Shown here: positions 16,339-25,318 of the stretch, piece by piece | Numbering within the stretch: position 1 is the first letter of the stretch | Layout: every line of letters begins with the position of its first letter | Assembly: GCA_902801885.1 (NCBI GenBank) | Contig: CADCJX010000003.1 | Location: 7,026 to 71,025, forward strand | Reading direction: 5' to 3' | DNA length: 64,000 bases | Source: an uncultured Bacteroidia bacterium | GTDB taxonomy: Bacteria > Bacteroidota > Bacteroidia > Bacteroidales > UBA932 | Made by a program: the position numbers and the translations under genes | The notes under the pieces: generated by a model | What the model was told of the DNA's origin: nothing | Databases searched by the model: none | What the model saw: the letters and a program-made list of their open reading frames with translations, nothing else

Positions 16339-17673
16339 ATGGCTGAAACCAACACAGCGGCCAATGCCCCTGAGAAGAAAGGCTGGCTGACAAGACTATT
16401 CGGTTTCGACGGCTCCAAGATGAAGGTCTCCACCGAGATCATGGCGGGTATAACCACCTTCCTGGCAATGTCCTACATCCTGGCCGTCAACCCCTCCATC
16501 CTTGCCGACACAGGCATGGACAAGAACGCCCTCTTCACTACTACGGCGATCGCATCCATCATTGCCACCCTTGTGATGGCCATCTATGCAAAACTGCCTT
16601 TCGCCCTGGCTCCCGGTATGGGCCTGAACGCATTCTTCTGCTATTCAGTGTGCTTGGGAATGGGTTATTCCTGGCAGTTCGCTCTCACTGCTGTCCTCAT
16701 CGAAGGTTTCATCTTCGTGATCCTTACGTTGACGAACGTTCGTGAAGCAATAGTGAATGCCCTGCCTCTTTCCATGCGAAAGGCGATCGGAGCCGGTATC
16801 GGTCTCTTCATAGCCCTTATCGGATTGAAGAGCGGCGGTATCGTGGTCGGCAGCGAAGCTACCCTCGTCGACCTCGGTACGCTCACCAGCGGCCCCGGCC
16901 TGCTTTCAGTGATCGGACTCATCATTACGGGCATCCTGGTGATCCTCAACATCCCCGGCGCCCTGCTGATAGGTATCATCGCTACGGCCCTGATAGGAAT
17001 CCCCATGGGGATCACCAAGCTCAGCGGTTTCGTCTCCGCTCCTCCGAGCATAGCTCCTATCTTTTGCAAGTTCGACTTCAGCCAGGTATTCAGCCTTGAC
17101 ATGCTCGTCGTGGTGTTTACCTTCCTGTTCGTCGATATGTTCGACACCATCGGCACCCTTGTGGGAGTGACCACCAAGGCTGACATGGTCGATGAGACCG
17201 GCAAGCCTGTCCGCCTTAACCAGGCCTTCCTGGCAGATGCAATCGGCACCATGGCGGGAGCCGCTCTCGGTACCAGCACCGTCACCACTTATGTAGAGAG
17301 TGCTTCAGGTGTAGCACAGGGAGGTCGCAGCGGTCTCACTGCCGCAGTAACAGCCGGATGCTTCATCCTCGCCCTCTTCTTCGCTCCGATCTTCACGGCA
17401 ATCCCTGGTTCCGCAGTGTGCCCGGCCCTGGTCATCGTCGGCCTGTTCATGCTCAGCCCTATCAAGGACATTCCTCTCGAGGACTTCTCGGAATCCATTC
17501 CGGCCTACCTCACAATGATCCTGATGCCGATGACCTATTCCATCTCCCATGGCATCCTGATCGGTCTGATCGCCTATGTAGTGCTCAACCTCTGCACCGG
17601 CAAGACAAAGAAGGTCAGTCCATTCATGATTGTGCTGGCAATTTTATTTATTCTAAAATACATATTCTTATAA
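16339..17673 (+). CDS. NCS2/AzgA-type purine permease
   Basis: 444 residues, about 12-13 membrane segments. The AzgA-like branch of NCS2 proton symporters takes up hypoxanthine, guanine or adenine. Diagnostic blocks: STEIMAGITTFLAMSYILAVNPSIL at the N-terminus (only partly quoted family motif), APGMGLNAFF, GIGLFIALIGLKSGG, FVDMFDTIGTLVGV and GTSTVTTYVESASGV. It follows the Tsx-like channel by 33 bases and lies beside apt, so the three form a purine uptake and salvage group. After it comes a 188-base gap that holds the nrdD leader. Confidence 0.92.
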   Translation: MAETNTAANAPEKKGWLTRLFGFDGSKMKVSTEIMAGITTFLAMSYILAVNPSILADTGMDKNALFTTTAIASIIATLVMAIYAKLPFALAPGMGLNAFFCYSVCLGMGYSWQFALTAVLIEGFIFVILTLTNVREAIVNALPLSMRKAIGAGIGLFIALIGLKSGGIVVGSEATLVDLGTLTSGPGLLSVIGLIITGILVILNIPGALLIGIIATALIGIPMGITKLSGFVSAPPSIAPIFCKFDFSQVFSLDMLVVVFTFLFVDMFDTIGTLVGVTTKADMVDETGKPVRLNQAFLADAIGTMAGAALGTSTVTTYVESASGVAQGGRSGLTAAVTAGCFILALFFAPIFTAIPGSAVCPALVIVGLFMLSPIKDIPLEDFSESIPAYLTMILMPMTYSISHGILIGLIAYVVLNLCTGKTKKVSPFMIVLAILFILKYIFL

Positions 17674-17761
17674 CGGACTGGAAGATGGCGAATTAACAAT
17701 AACGTTACCCGACTGTTAATAACTTTATCAAATTCTTTAACCTAGGGAGCGGTTAATCTGC

Positions 17762-17806
17762 TATCTTTGCGTTTGACGGTTCGGACTGCCTGTGACAGTC
17801 CGAACC
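17762..17806 (+). promoter_or_regulatory. nrdD promoter -7 element and structured 5' leader
   Basis: TATCTTTG at 17762-17769 is a -7 match; CTTTAA near 17735 is a weak -33. About eight bases later there is a perfect 11 bp hairpin (GGTTCGGACTG 17778-17788 and CAGTCCGAACC 17796-17806, 7-base loop), so the transcript would start almost at the stem. The 55 bases to the nrdD ATG hold no other clear structure. It may stabilise the 5' end or regulate nrdDG. Confidence 0.6.
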
Positions 17807-17861
17807 TCTTTAACCCTCATTTAATGCTGGTGACCGACAACAATAAACACAATATATATTC

Positions 17862-20108
17862 ATGGATGTAACTGTAAGAAAGACCAACGGTTCGTTTGAA
17901 GAGTACGACAAGGTCAAATTGATGAACGGTATCCGCGAGGCCTACAAGACGGCCGGCGAGGAATGCCCCGAGGCTGTAGTGGTGTCTATTGCTGAGAACC
18001 TCTACATCTACGACAAGATAACAAGCCGCGAGATCAGGCGTCAGGTAGAGGAGAGCCTGATGTCGATCAACAAGAAGGTCGCCATCGCCTACATCGAGAA
18101 ATTCGATGCCGGTCTCGACCTCCGCAAGAAAAGGGACTTCATCAAGGACTACATCGCCGCTTCCAATGCTGCAACCGGTTCAAAGTTCGATGCCAACGCC
18201 AATGTAACTCGCAAGAACATTGTAACGCTTGGCCAGGAACTCTACAAGGAGAACAACATCAAGCAGAACCGCTACATCATGAAGGACAAGATCAAGTCCT
18301 TGTACGGACGCAACCTGGCGAGCCAGTACATCAAGGACCTCGAGAGCCATGTCCTTTACAAGCATGACGAGAGCGGTACTCCCGGCTATCCTTACTGCGT
18401 AGCCATCACGATGTATCCCTTCCTCATCGACGGACTCAGGAATCTCGGCGGAGTTTCGGTCGCTCCCACCGATCTGAAGTCCTTCTGCGGCGAGTTCATC
18501 AATCTCGTCTACTCGATCTCTTCCCAGTTCATGGGTGCCGTGGCCACTCCGGAATTCCTGATGTACCTCGACTACTTCATCCGCAAGGACTACGGCGACA
18601 ACTACATCGAGCATCTTGATGATGTCGTGGAGATGAATGTCAAGAAGAGAACCCTGGTTAAGGTCATCGACAATTATTTCCAGCAGGTTGTGCACTCCAT
18701 GAATATGCCTGCCGGAAACCGTGGCTACCAGACCGTGTTCTGGAACATCAGCTACTTCGACGAGCCCTACTTCAGGGGCGTCTTCGGGGACTTCCGTTTC
18801 CCTGACGGAAGCGCACCGAAGTGGGAGACCCTTTCATGGCTCCAGAAGCATTTCATGAATTGGTTCAACGAGGAAAGGAACCACTACATCCTGACTTTCC
18901 CCGTAGAGACCATGGCCCTTCTGACCGACGGATCCGACGACTTCGCCGATCCTGAATATGCCGACTTCACCGCAGAGATGTGGTCAAAGGGGCACAGCTT
19001 CTTCTGCTATCTCTCCGACAGCCCGGACAGCCTCGCGAGCTGCTGCCGTCTGCGTAACTCCCTGACAGACCTGGACAAGAGTGACGAGTCCCACAACCAC
19101 ACTACCCATCAGTACTCGATGGGTACGGCTTCCGTCTCCACCGGTTCCAAATCCGTCATGACCATCAACCTCAACAGGCTCATCCAGCTTGCCACCAGGC
19201 GTTACTTCCTCGAAAAGAAGGGTGTCATGCTTGACGGCGGGAAGGCCCTCCAGAGGGGAGACTACGACAAGAACCAGCTCTATGAATATATCCGCGCGGC
19301 AGTGACCGAGGAGACTGAGAGGGTTCACAAGTACCAGACTGCTTTCAACGAGATCATCAAGGACTTCCTCAAGGCCCGCATGCTTGACGTGTACCAGGCT
19401 GGCTTCATCGACATGAAGCGCCAGTACCTGACAGTCGGTGTCAACGGACTGACCGATGCCGCAGAGTTCCTCGGCCTCACCATCAGCCCGAATCCTGAGT
19501 ACAACGAGTTTGTGGACACCATCCTCGAGACCATCAACAGGTGCAACAGGAAGGACAAGACCTCCGATGCCATGTTCAACACTGAGTTCGTCCCCGGCGA
19601 GAACCTCTCCGGCAAGAACTACAAGTGGGACCAGAAGGACGGCTTCTATGTGTCTCCCAAGCACAACATGTACAGTTCCTACTTCTACAATCCTGAGGAT
19701 GACACCCTCTCGATGATTGACAAGTTCAAGCTCCATGGCAATGACTATGTCAAGCATCTTGATGGTGGATCAGCCCTCCACATGAACGTGGCCGAGCACC
19801 TCTCGAAGGACCAGTACAGGCAGCTTCTCAAGACAGCCGCCCACTACGGCACCAACTACTTCACATTCAACTGCCGCAATACCGTCTGCAATGACTGTGG
19901 GTACATCAGCAAGGACACCCTCGCTGTCTGTCCCAAGTGTGGCAGCCACAACCTGGACTACCTGACCCGCGTCATCGGTTACCTCAAGAGAGTCTCTTCA
20001 TTCAGCGAGATGCGTCAGGTCGAGGCGGAGCACCGTTTCTACATCCATGAAGGCTCCCGTGAGACTGTGAAGGCGTCGCCTGTGTATGTGGAGAAGTCCA
20101 AGATATGA
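17862..20108 (+). CDS. nrdD: Anaerobic ribonucleoside-triphosphate reductase
   Basis: 748 residues. Glycyl-radical class III reductase that makes deoxynucleoside triphosphates without oxygen. Seen: an ATP-cone at the N-terminus (about 3-92, VRKTNGSFEEYDKVKL), the catalytic barrel, a cysteine-rich zinc site near the C-terminus (CNDCGYISKD then CPKCG), and the radical glycine in TRVIGYL, counted as Gly706. The last four bases overlap nrdG (ATGA). A hairpin-bearing leader lies upstream. The presence of nrdDG with no class I genes here fits an anaerobe. Confidence 0.96.
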   Translation: MDVTVRKTNGSFEEYDKVKLMNGIREAYKTAGEECPEAVVVSIAENLYIYDKITSREIRRQVEESLMSINKKVAIAYIEKFDAGLDLRKKRDFIKDYIAASNAATGSKFDANANVTRKNIVTLGQELYKENNIKQNRYIMKDKIKSLYGRNLASQYIKDLESHVLYKHDESGTPGYPYCVAITMYPFLIDGLRNLGGVSVAPTDLKSFCGEFINLVYSISSQFMGAVATPEFLMYLDYFIRKDYGDNYIEHLDDVVEMNVKKRTLVKVIDNYFQQVVHSMNMPAGNRGYQTVFWNISYFDEPYFRGVFGDFRFPDGSAPKWETLSWLQKHFMNWFNEERNHYILTFPVETMALLTDGSDDFADPEYADFTAEMWSKGHSFFCYLSDSPDSLASCCRLRNSLTDLDKSDESHNHTTHQYSMGTASVSTGSKSVMTINLNRLIQLATRRYFLEKKGVMLDGGKALQRGDYDKNQLYEYIRAAVTEETERVHKYQTAFNEIIKDFLKARMLDVYQAGFIDMKRQYLTVGVNGLTDAAEFLGLTISPNPEYNEFVDTILETINRCNRKDKTSDAMFNTEFVPGENLSGKNYKWDQKDGFYVSPKHNMYSSYFYNPEDDTLSMIDKFKLHGNDYVKHLDGGSALHMNVAEHLSKDQYRQLLKTAAHYGTNYFTFNCRNTVCNDCGYISKDTLAVCPKCGSHNLDYLTRVIGYLKRVSSFSEMRQVEAEHRFYIHEGSRETVKASPVYVEKSKI

Positions 20109-20605
20109 TTAAATACGTACCCGAGATGACCTCCGTGGTCATCGAGGAGATACCCGACAGAGTTACCTTGGCGGTTGACATCAGCAACTGCCAAGGTAAT
20201 TGCATTGGGTGCCATTCTCCTTTCCTTAAGGAAGATGTTGGGGAGGAGCTTACGACTGAAATCATAGACAGGCTCGTCTCCGAGAATTTCGGGGTCAACT
20301 GCTTCCTCTTCCTGGGGGAGGGAAATGATCCGGAGACCCTTATGGCCCTTGCCGATCATGTGAGATCCCTGGGACTTGCTCCTGCGCTGTACTCCGGCCG
20401 GAGGGATGTCGAAAAGGCCCTGTACTTGACCTTCGACTATGTCAAGGTCGGGCCTTACATCGAGCATTTCGGCCCTCTTAATTCTCCGACCACCAACCAA
20501 CGGCTCTATAAGGTCACTCACGACACTTCCTCCAAGCCGGACTATCGCCTCACCGACCTTACTTCCCGTTTCTGGCACCGCGGCATCGACCCGAACGCCC
20601 AATAG
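20105..20605 (+). CDS. nrdG: NrdD-activating radical SAM protein
   Basis: 166 residues. Uses a 4Fe-4S cluster and SAM to generate the glycyl radical on NrdD. The cluster motif CQGNCIGCH (CxxxCxxC) lies at about residues 30-38, preceded by RVTLAVDISN. GEGNDPET stands where the family has the glycine-rich SAM-binding segment. It is slightly shorter and more divergent than E. coli NrdG, and of the type common in Bacteroidales. The start overlaps the nrdD stop (ATGA), so translation is coupled. Confidence 0.93.
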   Translation: MIKYVPEMTSVVIEEIPDRVTLAVDISNCQGNCIGCHSPFLKEDVGEELTTEIIDRLVSENFGVNCFLFLGEGNDPETLMALADHVRSLGLAPALYSGRRDVEKALYLTFDYVKVGPYIEHFGPLNSPTTNQRLYKVTHDTSSKPDYRLTDLTSRFWHRGIDPNAQ

Positions 20606-20692
20606 ATTCGTCTCTGCAGGGCTGCGAGAGATTTAATATCTATAAGTAATTGATTATCAATATAGATTTACGGGGTTGCGAGATATTTTATT

Positions 20693-20725
20693 TTTGGATT
20701 TTTAGGGGAAGTGATTGTAACTTTG
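20693..20725 (+). promoter_or_regulatory. Probable promoter of the DUF4837 gene
   Basis: TTTG 20693-20696, 21 bases, TAACTTTG 20718-20725, then 20 bases to the ATG. The preceding gap (20606-20692) also holds two related stretches, GGGCTGCGAGAGATTTA and GGGGTTGCGAGATATTTTA, of unknown meaning. Confidence 0.7.
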
Positions 20726-20745
20726 CAGTACCAATTTCGTGTGTT

Positions 20746-21753
20746 ATGAAAACTTTTTTCAAATTTGCTGCGATGGCCGTGATGGTGGTTGCAGCAATCT
20801 CTTGTAAAAGTAGCGGCAAGGCTCTCCTCCCCAATGTCAGTGGAAAGGCTGGGGAGGTCATTGTCGTTATCGACAGGGATTCCTGGGAAGGGAACCTTGG
20901 TAATGAGGTCCGCGGACTCCTGGCCAGGGATGTGGAATTCCTGCCCCAGAGGGAACCCCTCTATTCGCTGGTCAACCTGGCTCCAGGATCATTCACCGAC
21001 ATGTTCAAGTACCACAGGAACATTGTCATATTCAACATCGACACCACCGTCCAGAAACAGGGCGTCGTCTACCGTACCGATGTCTGGGCTAAGCCCCAGT
21101 GCGTGATCCAGCTCAATGCAACCTGCGCTGACTCTGCCATCGTCGTCCTGCAGAAGAATGGTGAGAACATGACGGGGGCTATAGAACAGGCTGAGAGGAA
21201 CCGTGTGATCGCCAATACCCTGCTTTATGAGGAGACGCCTTTGTCTTTGGTCGTGGAAGAGATGATCGGTGGTAAGGTCCATTTCCCCATGGGTTACACG
21301 CTCAAGAAGAAGACTGATGACTTCATCTGGATTGCCGATGAGAAGCAGTACACGACCCAGGGAATCTTCATCTACAAGTACCCCGTCACAGAGGAGGATC
21401 CCTTCACCGAGGAGCACATCATCGCCCATCGCGATGCCTTCCTGAAGAACTACGTGCCTGGAATGTTCGACAACACCTACATGATCACCAGCCAGTACAT
21501 CACTCCGGGAGTGAAGTTCCTGCGCTACCATGATCTGGATTTCGCCGAGACCAGGGGACTTTGGGAGGTCTACAATGACTTCATGGGCGGCCCCTTCGTC
21601 TCCCATTCCTTCTATAGCAAGGACGGTAAGGACATAATCGTACTTGAGGCTTGGGTCTATGCTGCCAAGTACGACAAACGTCAATACATGCGCCAGACGG
21701 AGTCCCTTCTTTACTCGTTTGAGTGGAGCAAGGACGAGTCTGTGCAAAATTAG
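20746..21753 (+). CDS. DUF4837 lipoprotein
   Basis: 335 residues. Lipoprotein signal MKTFFKFAAMAVMVVAAISC (Cys20), then the DUF4837 pattern: LPNVSGKAGEVIVVIDRDSW, a YSLVNLAP segment, a FKYHRNIVIFNID segment and a C-terminal GLWEVYNDFMGGPFVS. The family is restricted to Bacteroidota and has no known function. I set the start at ATG 20746 because it begins the signal peptide and follows the promoter; an in-frame ATG at 20650 lies upstream of that promoter. Confidence 0.88.
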   Translation: MKTFFKFAAMAVMVVAAISCKSSGKALLPNVSGKAGEVIVVIDRDSWEGNLGNEVRGLLARDVEFLPQREPLYSLVNLAPGSFTDMFKYHRNIVIFNIDTTVQKQGVVYRTDVWAKPQCVIQLNATCADSAIVVLQKNGENMTGAIEQAERNRVIANTLLYEETPLSLVVEEMIGGKVHFPMGYTLKKKTDDFIWIADEKQYTTQGIFIYKYPVTEEDPFTEEHIIAHRDAFLKNYVPGMFDNTYMITSQYITPGVKFLRYHDLDFAETRGLWEVYNDFMGGPFVSHSFYSKDGKDIIVLEAWVYAAKYDKRQYMRQTESLLYSFEWSKDESVQN

Positions 21754-21775
21754 AGGGATAATGAGTCAAATTTAT

Positions 21776-21806
21776 TTTGATGGCTCAAAAATAATCTCTA
21801 TATTTG
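21776..21806 (+). promoter_or_regulatory. Promoter of the tRNA-Glu/rpsT/tRNA-Pro unit
   Basis: TTTG 21776-21779, 19 bases, TATATTTG 21799-21806: full consensus, 38 bases before the tRNA. Confidence 0.85.
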
Positions 21807-21844
21807 CATCCCAATTTGGCGTAGAGCGCCATTTGGACTAGCCT

Positions 21845-21916
21845 GGTGGGTTCGTATAACGGTTAGTACTCGGGATTTTCATTCCCGCAATAGGAGTTCG
21901 ATTCTCCTACCCACTA
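21845..21916 (+). tRNA. tRNA-Glu (anticodon TTC)
   Basis: The acceptor GGTGGGT pairs with ACCCACT (first pair G-U), with discriminator A. The anticodon stem CGGGA/TCCCG encloses TTTTCAT with anticodon TTC. The T-arm is AGGAG-TTCGATT-CTCCT. CCA is not encoded. rpsT begins 23 bases later. Confidence 0.95.
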
Positions 21917-21939
21917 CAAAATATTAAAAAATAGAAACG

Positions 21940-22194
21940 ATGGCAAATCACGCATCAGCAAAAAAGGCCAATCGCCAGAGCGAGAGGCGCAGATTGCATA
22001 ATAAGTATTATGCAAAGTCGACGCGAAACGCAATTCGCGCAATAAGGAACACAACTGACAAGAAGGCTGCCGAGGAAGGTGCACCGAAGGTCTACGCTAT
22101 GATCGACAAACTTGCAAAGATCGGCGTTATCCACAAGAACAAGGCTTCCAACCTCAAGAGCGGCATTGCAGTCTACATCAACAAGCTCGCATAA
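21940..22194 (+). CDS. rpsT: 30S ribosomal protein S20
   Basis: 84 residues, basic and helical, starting [19 protein letters not shown], typical S20. It binds 16S rRNA early in small-subunit assembly. It sits between tRNA-Glu (23 bases upstream) and tRNA-Pro (8 bases downstream), with one promoter before and one terminator after, so the mRNA must be released by tRNA processing on both sides. Confidence 0.97.
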   Translation: MANHASAKKANRQSERRRLHNKYYAKSTRNAIRAIRNTTDKKAAEEGAPKVYAMIDKLAKIGVIHKNKASNLKSGIAVYINKLA

Positions 22195-22202
22195 GGAGCA
22201 AT

Positions 22203-22279
22203 CGGGATGTAGCGCAGTTGGCTAGCGCACTACGTTCGGGACGTAGGGGTCGTCCGTTCGAGTCGGATCATCCCGACCA
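22203..22279 (+). tRNA. tRNA-Pro (anticodon CGG)
   Basis: Acceptor CGGGATG/CATCCCG, discriminator A, followed by CCA in the DNA. The anticodon stem CTACG/CGTAG holds TTCGGGA with anticodon CGG. T-arm TCCG-TTCGAGT-CGGA. It is probably co-transcribed with rpsT. Confidence 0.95.
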
Positions 22280-22289
22280 GACAAATAAG

Positions 22290-22320
22290 ACAGTCAGAGT
22301 TTCTCTGGCTGTTTTTGTTT
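22290..22320 (+). terminator. Terminator after tRNA-Pro
   Basis: A 10 bp stem (ACAGTCAGAG/CTCTGGCTGT, one G-U) with a TTT loop is followed by TTTTGTTTTTT. Confidence 0.9.
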
Positions 22321-22376
22321 TTTCCATCCTTTCTTTGTTATCATCCTTTGTTTGTTGTCATCCTTTGTTTGTTTGC

Positions 22377-22403
22377 TGTCATCCTGAGCGAAGCGAAGGA
22401 TCT
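22377..22403 (+). repeat. Short interspersed repeat, copy 1
   Basis: TGTCATCCTGAGCGAAGCGA and AGGATCT make one copy of a short imperfect palindrome that recurs at 26.4 and 27.8 kb in this window. Just upstream (22330-22376) two or three partial units of TCATCCTTTGTTTG lie in tandem. The copy ends 19 bases before the start of the LRR gene. Confidence 0.75.
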
Positions 22404-22422
22404 TTTTGCTAAATTTGTATGA

Positions 22423-25254
22423 GTGAAACATTGGAGTGTCATATTCATTTGCCTGTTGTCTTTTGTTTTCTCCTGCGTGCCGGAGACCGGGAGCGAGGAA
22501 TTCCTCGCTCCGGAGATCGAGTCTGCAACAGCCGTCGTTGACGGAACGGCAGTGATCTTCAACTGCAATGTCTCCGATGCTAGGGCAGAGAGTTGCGGTT
22601 TTGCGTATGGAGTGCCAGGAGGAGAAAAAACAACGGTAATCTGCCAGTTCTCGTCATCTGCCTTTTCATCCACTGTTAAACGGCTTACTCCTGGTGCAAC
22701 ATATGAATGGTATGCTTTTGTAAGGGCGGGCGTCAATGAAGTCCGTTCCCAGATCGGGACTTTTACGATTCCGATGCCGGATGAGCCAGAGGATGGGCCG
22801 TCGGCAATCTATATTCCAGACCCATATTTCCGTAGTTATCTCCTGGAGAACTTCGATGAAGACGGCAACGGCGTCCTTTCAGAGAAGGAAGCGTTGATCG
22901 TCAGGAAAATCGATGTCGTGACGGACAGGATATCGTCGATGAAAGGGATTGAATATTTCAAGAACCTTGATTCGCTACTATGCCGCGGTGCAGACATTAA
23001 TGAATATGATGACGTCGGCCACCCGGGCCTGCTGGATTCCCTGGATGTCAGTGCCAACCGAAAGCTCCGTTACCTGGCCTGCGACAAGAACATGATCCGT
23101 TCGCTGGACATATCCGACAATCCTTTCCTTGAGGAGATCCTATGCTCATATAATCTTCTGGAAACAATTGACCTTTCTGCCGTTCCAAGGCTTAGTCAGC
23201 TTCGTATGTGGGTCAATAATGTAAGTGATCTTGATTTTTCCAACACTCCTTTGATTCATACCATAGAGTGTGGAGGCAATCATATCACTTCCATTGATGT
23301 GTCGAAATGTCCAAGGCTGGGTACCCTCAATGTCGGTGATTTGAGAATCAAGGAGTTGGATCTGAGTGGCAATCCAATGCTAGTTTGGCTCGGCACTTAT
23401 GGTTCAGACATATCTGAACTCGACCTGTCCCGTAATCCGAATCTTGAGTGTCTTAATTGTCAGAATTCTCCGGTCAGGGAGCTGGATCTTTCACCATGCA
23501 CGAAACTCCGTGAGTTAAAATGCTGGGATTGTCAGCTGGAGGAGTTGAATGTCAGTATGTTGCCTAAACTTGAGACTCTGGAATGCTCCCCGATGTCAGG
23601 CACTTCCGGCAATAATCTTCTAAAGAAATTGTATGTCTCGGAAGACCAGAAGATCCAAGGTGTGACCGTGGATCGTTCAGCTAAGAATATTCCTGAAGAT
23701 ACCGAAATCGTCACCATCAAGGCAGGCACTGTTATTATCCCGGACCCGGCCTTCAAGGCCTGGCTGCTGGATCGGTATGACAACGATGGGGATGGAGAAA
23801 TCTCGATGATTGAGGCTGAAGAGATTCGTGAGATAGATGTCTGGTCGGACGAGCTGAACATCATTTCCTTAAAAGGGATCGAATTCATGCCGAACCTGGA
23901 GGTTCTCCGATGCCCTGGAACATGGATAGGAACTACGGTTCTTTCAAGGGAGCATTATTATCTCAGCAAGCATTATCATTGGGATGAATGTGTGGGACCT
24001 ATCGGGACGCTGAAACATGTCGATGTCACACATAATCCTAAGCTTAGGGTTTTGGATCTTGGGAACAACAGCTCGATAGGGGAGAATGGTACCGGGACAT
24101 TGGACCTCACCAACAATCACGACCTTGAAGAACTGTATCTCTCCATGTGCTGGATCAAGTATCCTGACATCAGTGCATGTCCCTTGTTGGAAAGAATCAG
24201 TTTTTCACATGGACATGGAGAGATGCCTGATTTCTCCAATTTGCGAAATCTACGTTGGCTGGATGTCAGCCATGACCAGCGAGGGCGACTCCAGCCGATC
24301 GATGTCTCCGGAAGTCCGGACCTCGAGGAACTGAATGTTGATGCCGCGGCATCAAGCCTTTCGGACCTCAAGAATAATCCAAAGCTCAAGGTACTGAAAG
24401 TCAGTTGGTGCGCGGATGTAGACCCGGATCTGTCGGCAGTCCCGCTGCTTGAGGAATATGAAAGGATAAGTTGCAATCTGCACTCTCTTGACTTGTCGGG
24501 ACTAGGAAATCTCAAATCGCTGGCTGTCTCAGATAATCCCTTAGGCTCATTGGACCTTTCCGGATTGTCCGGTTTGGAGAGGTTGGTATGCGTCTCTTGC
24601 GGTCTATCATCCCTGGATCTTAACGGTATGAAGAATCTAGACTATCTTGAATGTAGCTGGAACTCAATTACTGCCCTGGATTTTGGCGGATGCCCTATTT
24701 TACGTGAGGCGTATGTGGCAGGGAATCCCTTGGGAGCTATTGATTTGACCGCTAACACCAGGCTGCTCAAATTATTCTGTGAATATACCGGCATCTCCAG
24801 TCTTGATCTCTCACACAATCCTTTGTTGTGGGATCTTCGCTGTTCTCATAACTCTTTGTCGAGTTTGGATGTCAGCTCGAATCCTGTGCTTTGGGGACTT
24901 TACTGTGATGATAACCAGTTGTCCAAGCTTGACTTGTCCAATAACAAGGCTCTCCAGGAGTTAGATTGCTCTTCCAACCATCTCGAATCATTGGATGTTT
25001 CCGCTTGTCCTTTGCTCAGGTGGTTGATCTGCGGGAACAACATGATCCGAACCCTGGATCTTAGCAAAAACTATCATTTCGACGGACCGAATGGCGATGA
25101 CATAACCGGGCTCTTCTGCTCCCCAATGAACGATGGTGACGGAAACAATCTCTTGGAGACTCTATATGTTCCTCGAGGGAAAAATATTCCTGGAGTGACT
25201 GTGAATAGATCGGCTGACCATGTGCCTGCAGCAACGAAGATCCAGGCAAAGTAG
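22423..25254 (+). CDS. Large leucine-rich-repeat surface lipoprotein
   Basis: 943 residues with a GTG start (22423); a nearby ATG at 22419 is in another frame and gives no signal peptide. Lipoprotein signal MKHWSVIFICLLSFVFSC (Cys18). A fibronectin-III-like domain (about 28-115) is followed by two modules, each opened by an EF-hand-like loop (DEDGNGVLSEKE at about 144-156 and DNDGDGEISMIE at about 451-463) and then many Bacteroides-type LRRs of the form L-x-x-L-x-C-x-x-N-x-[IL]-x-x-L-D-[LVI]-S. Each LRR block closes with a similar cap (LYV...GVTV-[DN]-RSA). Probably a surface-exposed binding protein; the ligand is unknown. Codon use is more AT-rich than in the flanking core genes. Confidence 0.85.
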   Translation: MKHWSVIFICLLSFVFSCVPETGSEEFLAPEIESATAVVDGTAVIFNCNVSDARAESCGFAYGVPGGEKTTVICQFSSSAFSSTVKRLTPGATYEWYAFVRAGVNEVRSQIGTFTIPMPDEPEDGPSAIYIPDPYFRSYLLENFDEDGNGVLSEKEALIVRKIDVVTDRISSMKGIEYFKNLDSLLCRGADINEYDDVGHPGLLDSLDVSANRKLRYLACDKNMIRSLDISDNPFLEEILCSYNLLETIDLSAVPRLSQLRMWVNNVSDLDFSNTPLIHTIECGGNHITSIDVSKCPRLGTLNVGDLRIKELDLSGNPMLVWLGTYGSDISELDLSRNPNLECLNCQNSPVRELDLSPCTKLRELKCWDCQLEELNVSMLPKLETLECSPMSGTSGNNLLKKLYVSEDQKIQGVTVDRSAKNIPEDTEIVTIKAGTVIIPDPAFKAWLLDRYDNDGDGEISMIEAEEIREIDVWSDELNIISLKGIEFMPNLEVLRCPGTWIGTTVLSREHYYLSKHYHWDECVGPIGTLKHVDVTHNPKLRVLDLGNNSSIGENGTGTLDLTNNHDLEELYLSMCWIKYPDISACPLLERISFSHGHGEMPDFSNLRNLRWLDVSHDQRGRLQPIDVSGSPDLEELNVDAAASSLSDLKNNPKLKVLKVSWCADVDPDLSAVPLLEEYERISCNLHSLDLSGLGNLKSLAVSDNPLGSLDLSGLSGLERLVCVSCGLSSLDLNGMKNLDYLECSWNSITALDFGGCPILREAYVAGNPLGAIDLTANTRLLKLFCEYTGISSLDLSHNPLLWDLRCSHNSLSSLDVSSNPVLWGLYCDDNQLSKLDLSNNKALQELDCSSNHLESLDVSACPLLRWLICGNNMIRTLDLSKNYHFDGPNGDDITGLFCSPMNDGDGNNLLETLYVPRGKNIPGVTVNRSADHVPAATKIQAK

Positions 25255-25262
25255 TTTATTAT

Positions 25263-25310
25263 TTTGAACTAATTTGAACTTGATTGAACCAGGCTGAAAA
25301 GGTATTTTTG
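25263..25310 (+). promoter_or_regulatory. Promoter with three TTGAAC repeats
   Basis: TTGAAC occurs at 25264, 25274 and 25284, exactly 10 bases apart. A -33-like CTTG (25279-25282) is followed after 20 bases by TATTTTTG (25303-25310), 8 bases before the ATG of the next gene. The 21 bases 25263-25283 match 31228-31248 at 19 positions, with the same 40-base offset to the -7 element. Confidence 0.6.
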
Positions 25311-25318
25311 CCTCACTT

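Noticed and set aside
17846..17861. ACACAATATATATTCA before nrdD as an NrdR box
   Set aside because: Only the left half resembles the NrdR consensus, there is no second box, and it lies on the start region.
18180..19757. Two long minus-strand frames inside nrdD
   Set aside because: They are mirror frames of nrdD, Leu/Val/Asp-rich without domains.
22321..22376. TCATCCTTTGTTTG repeats as a promoter or operator of the LRR gene
   Set aside because: No -33/-7 pair with proper spacing includes them; they look like partial copies of the interspersed repeat.
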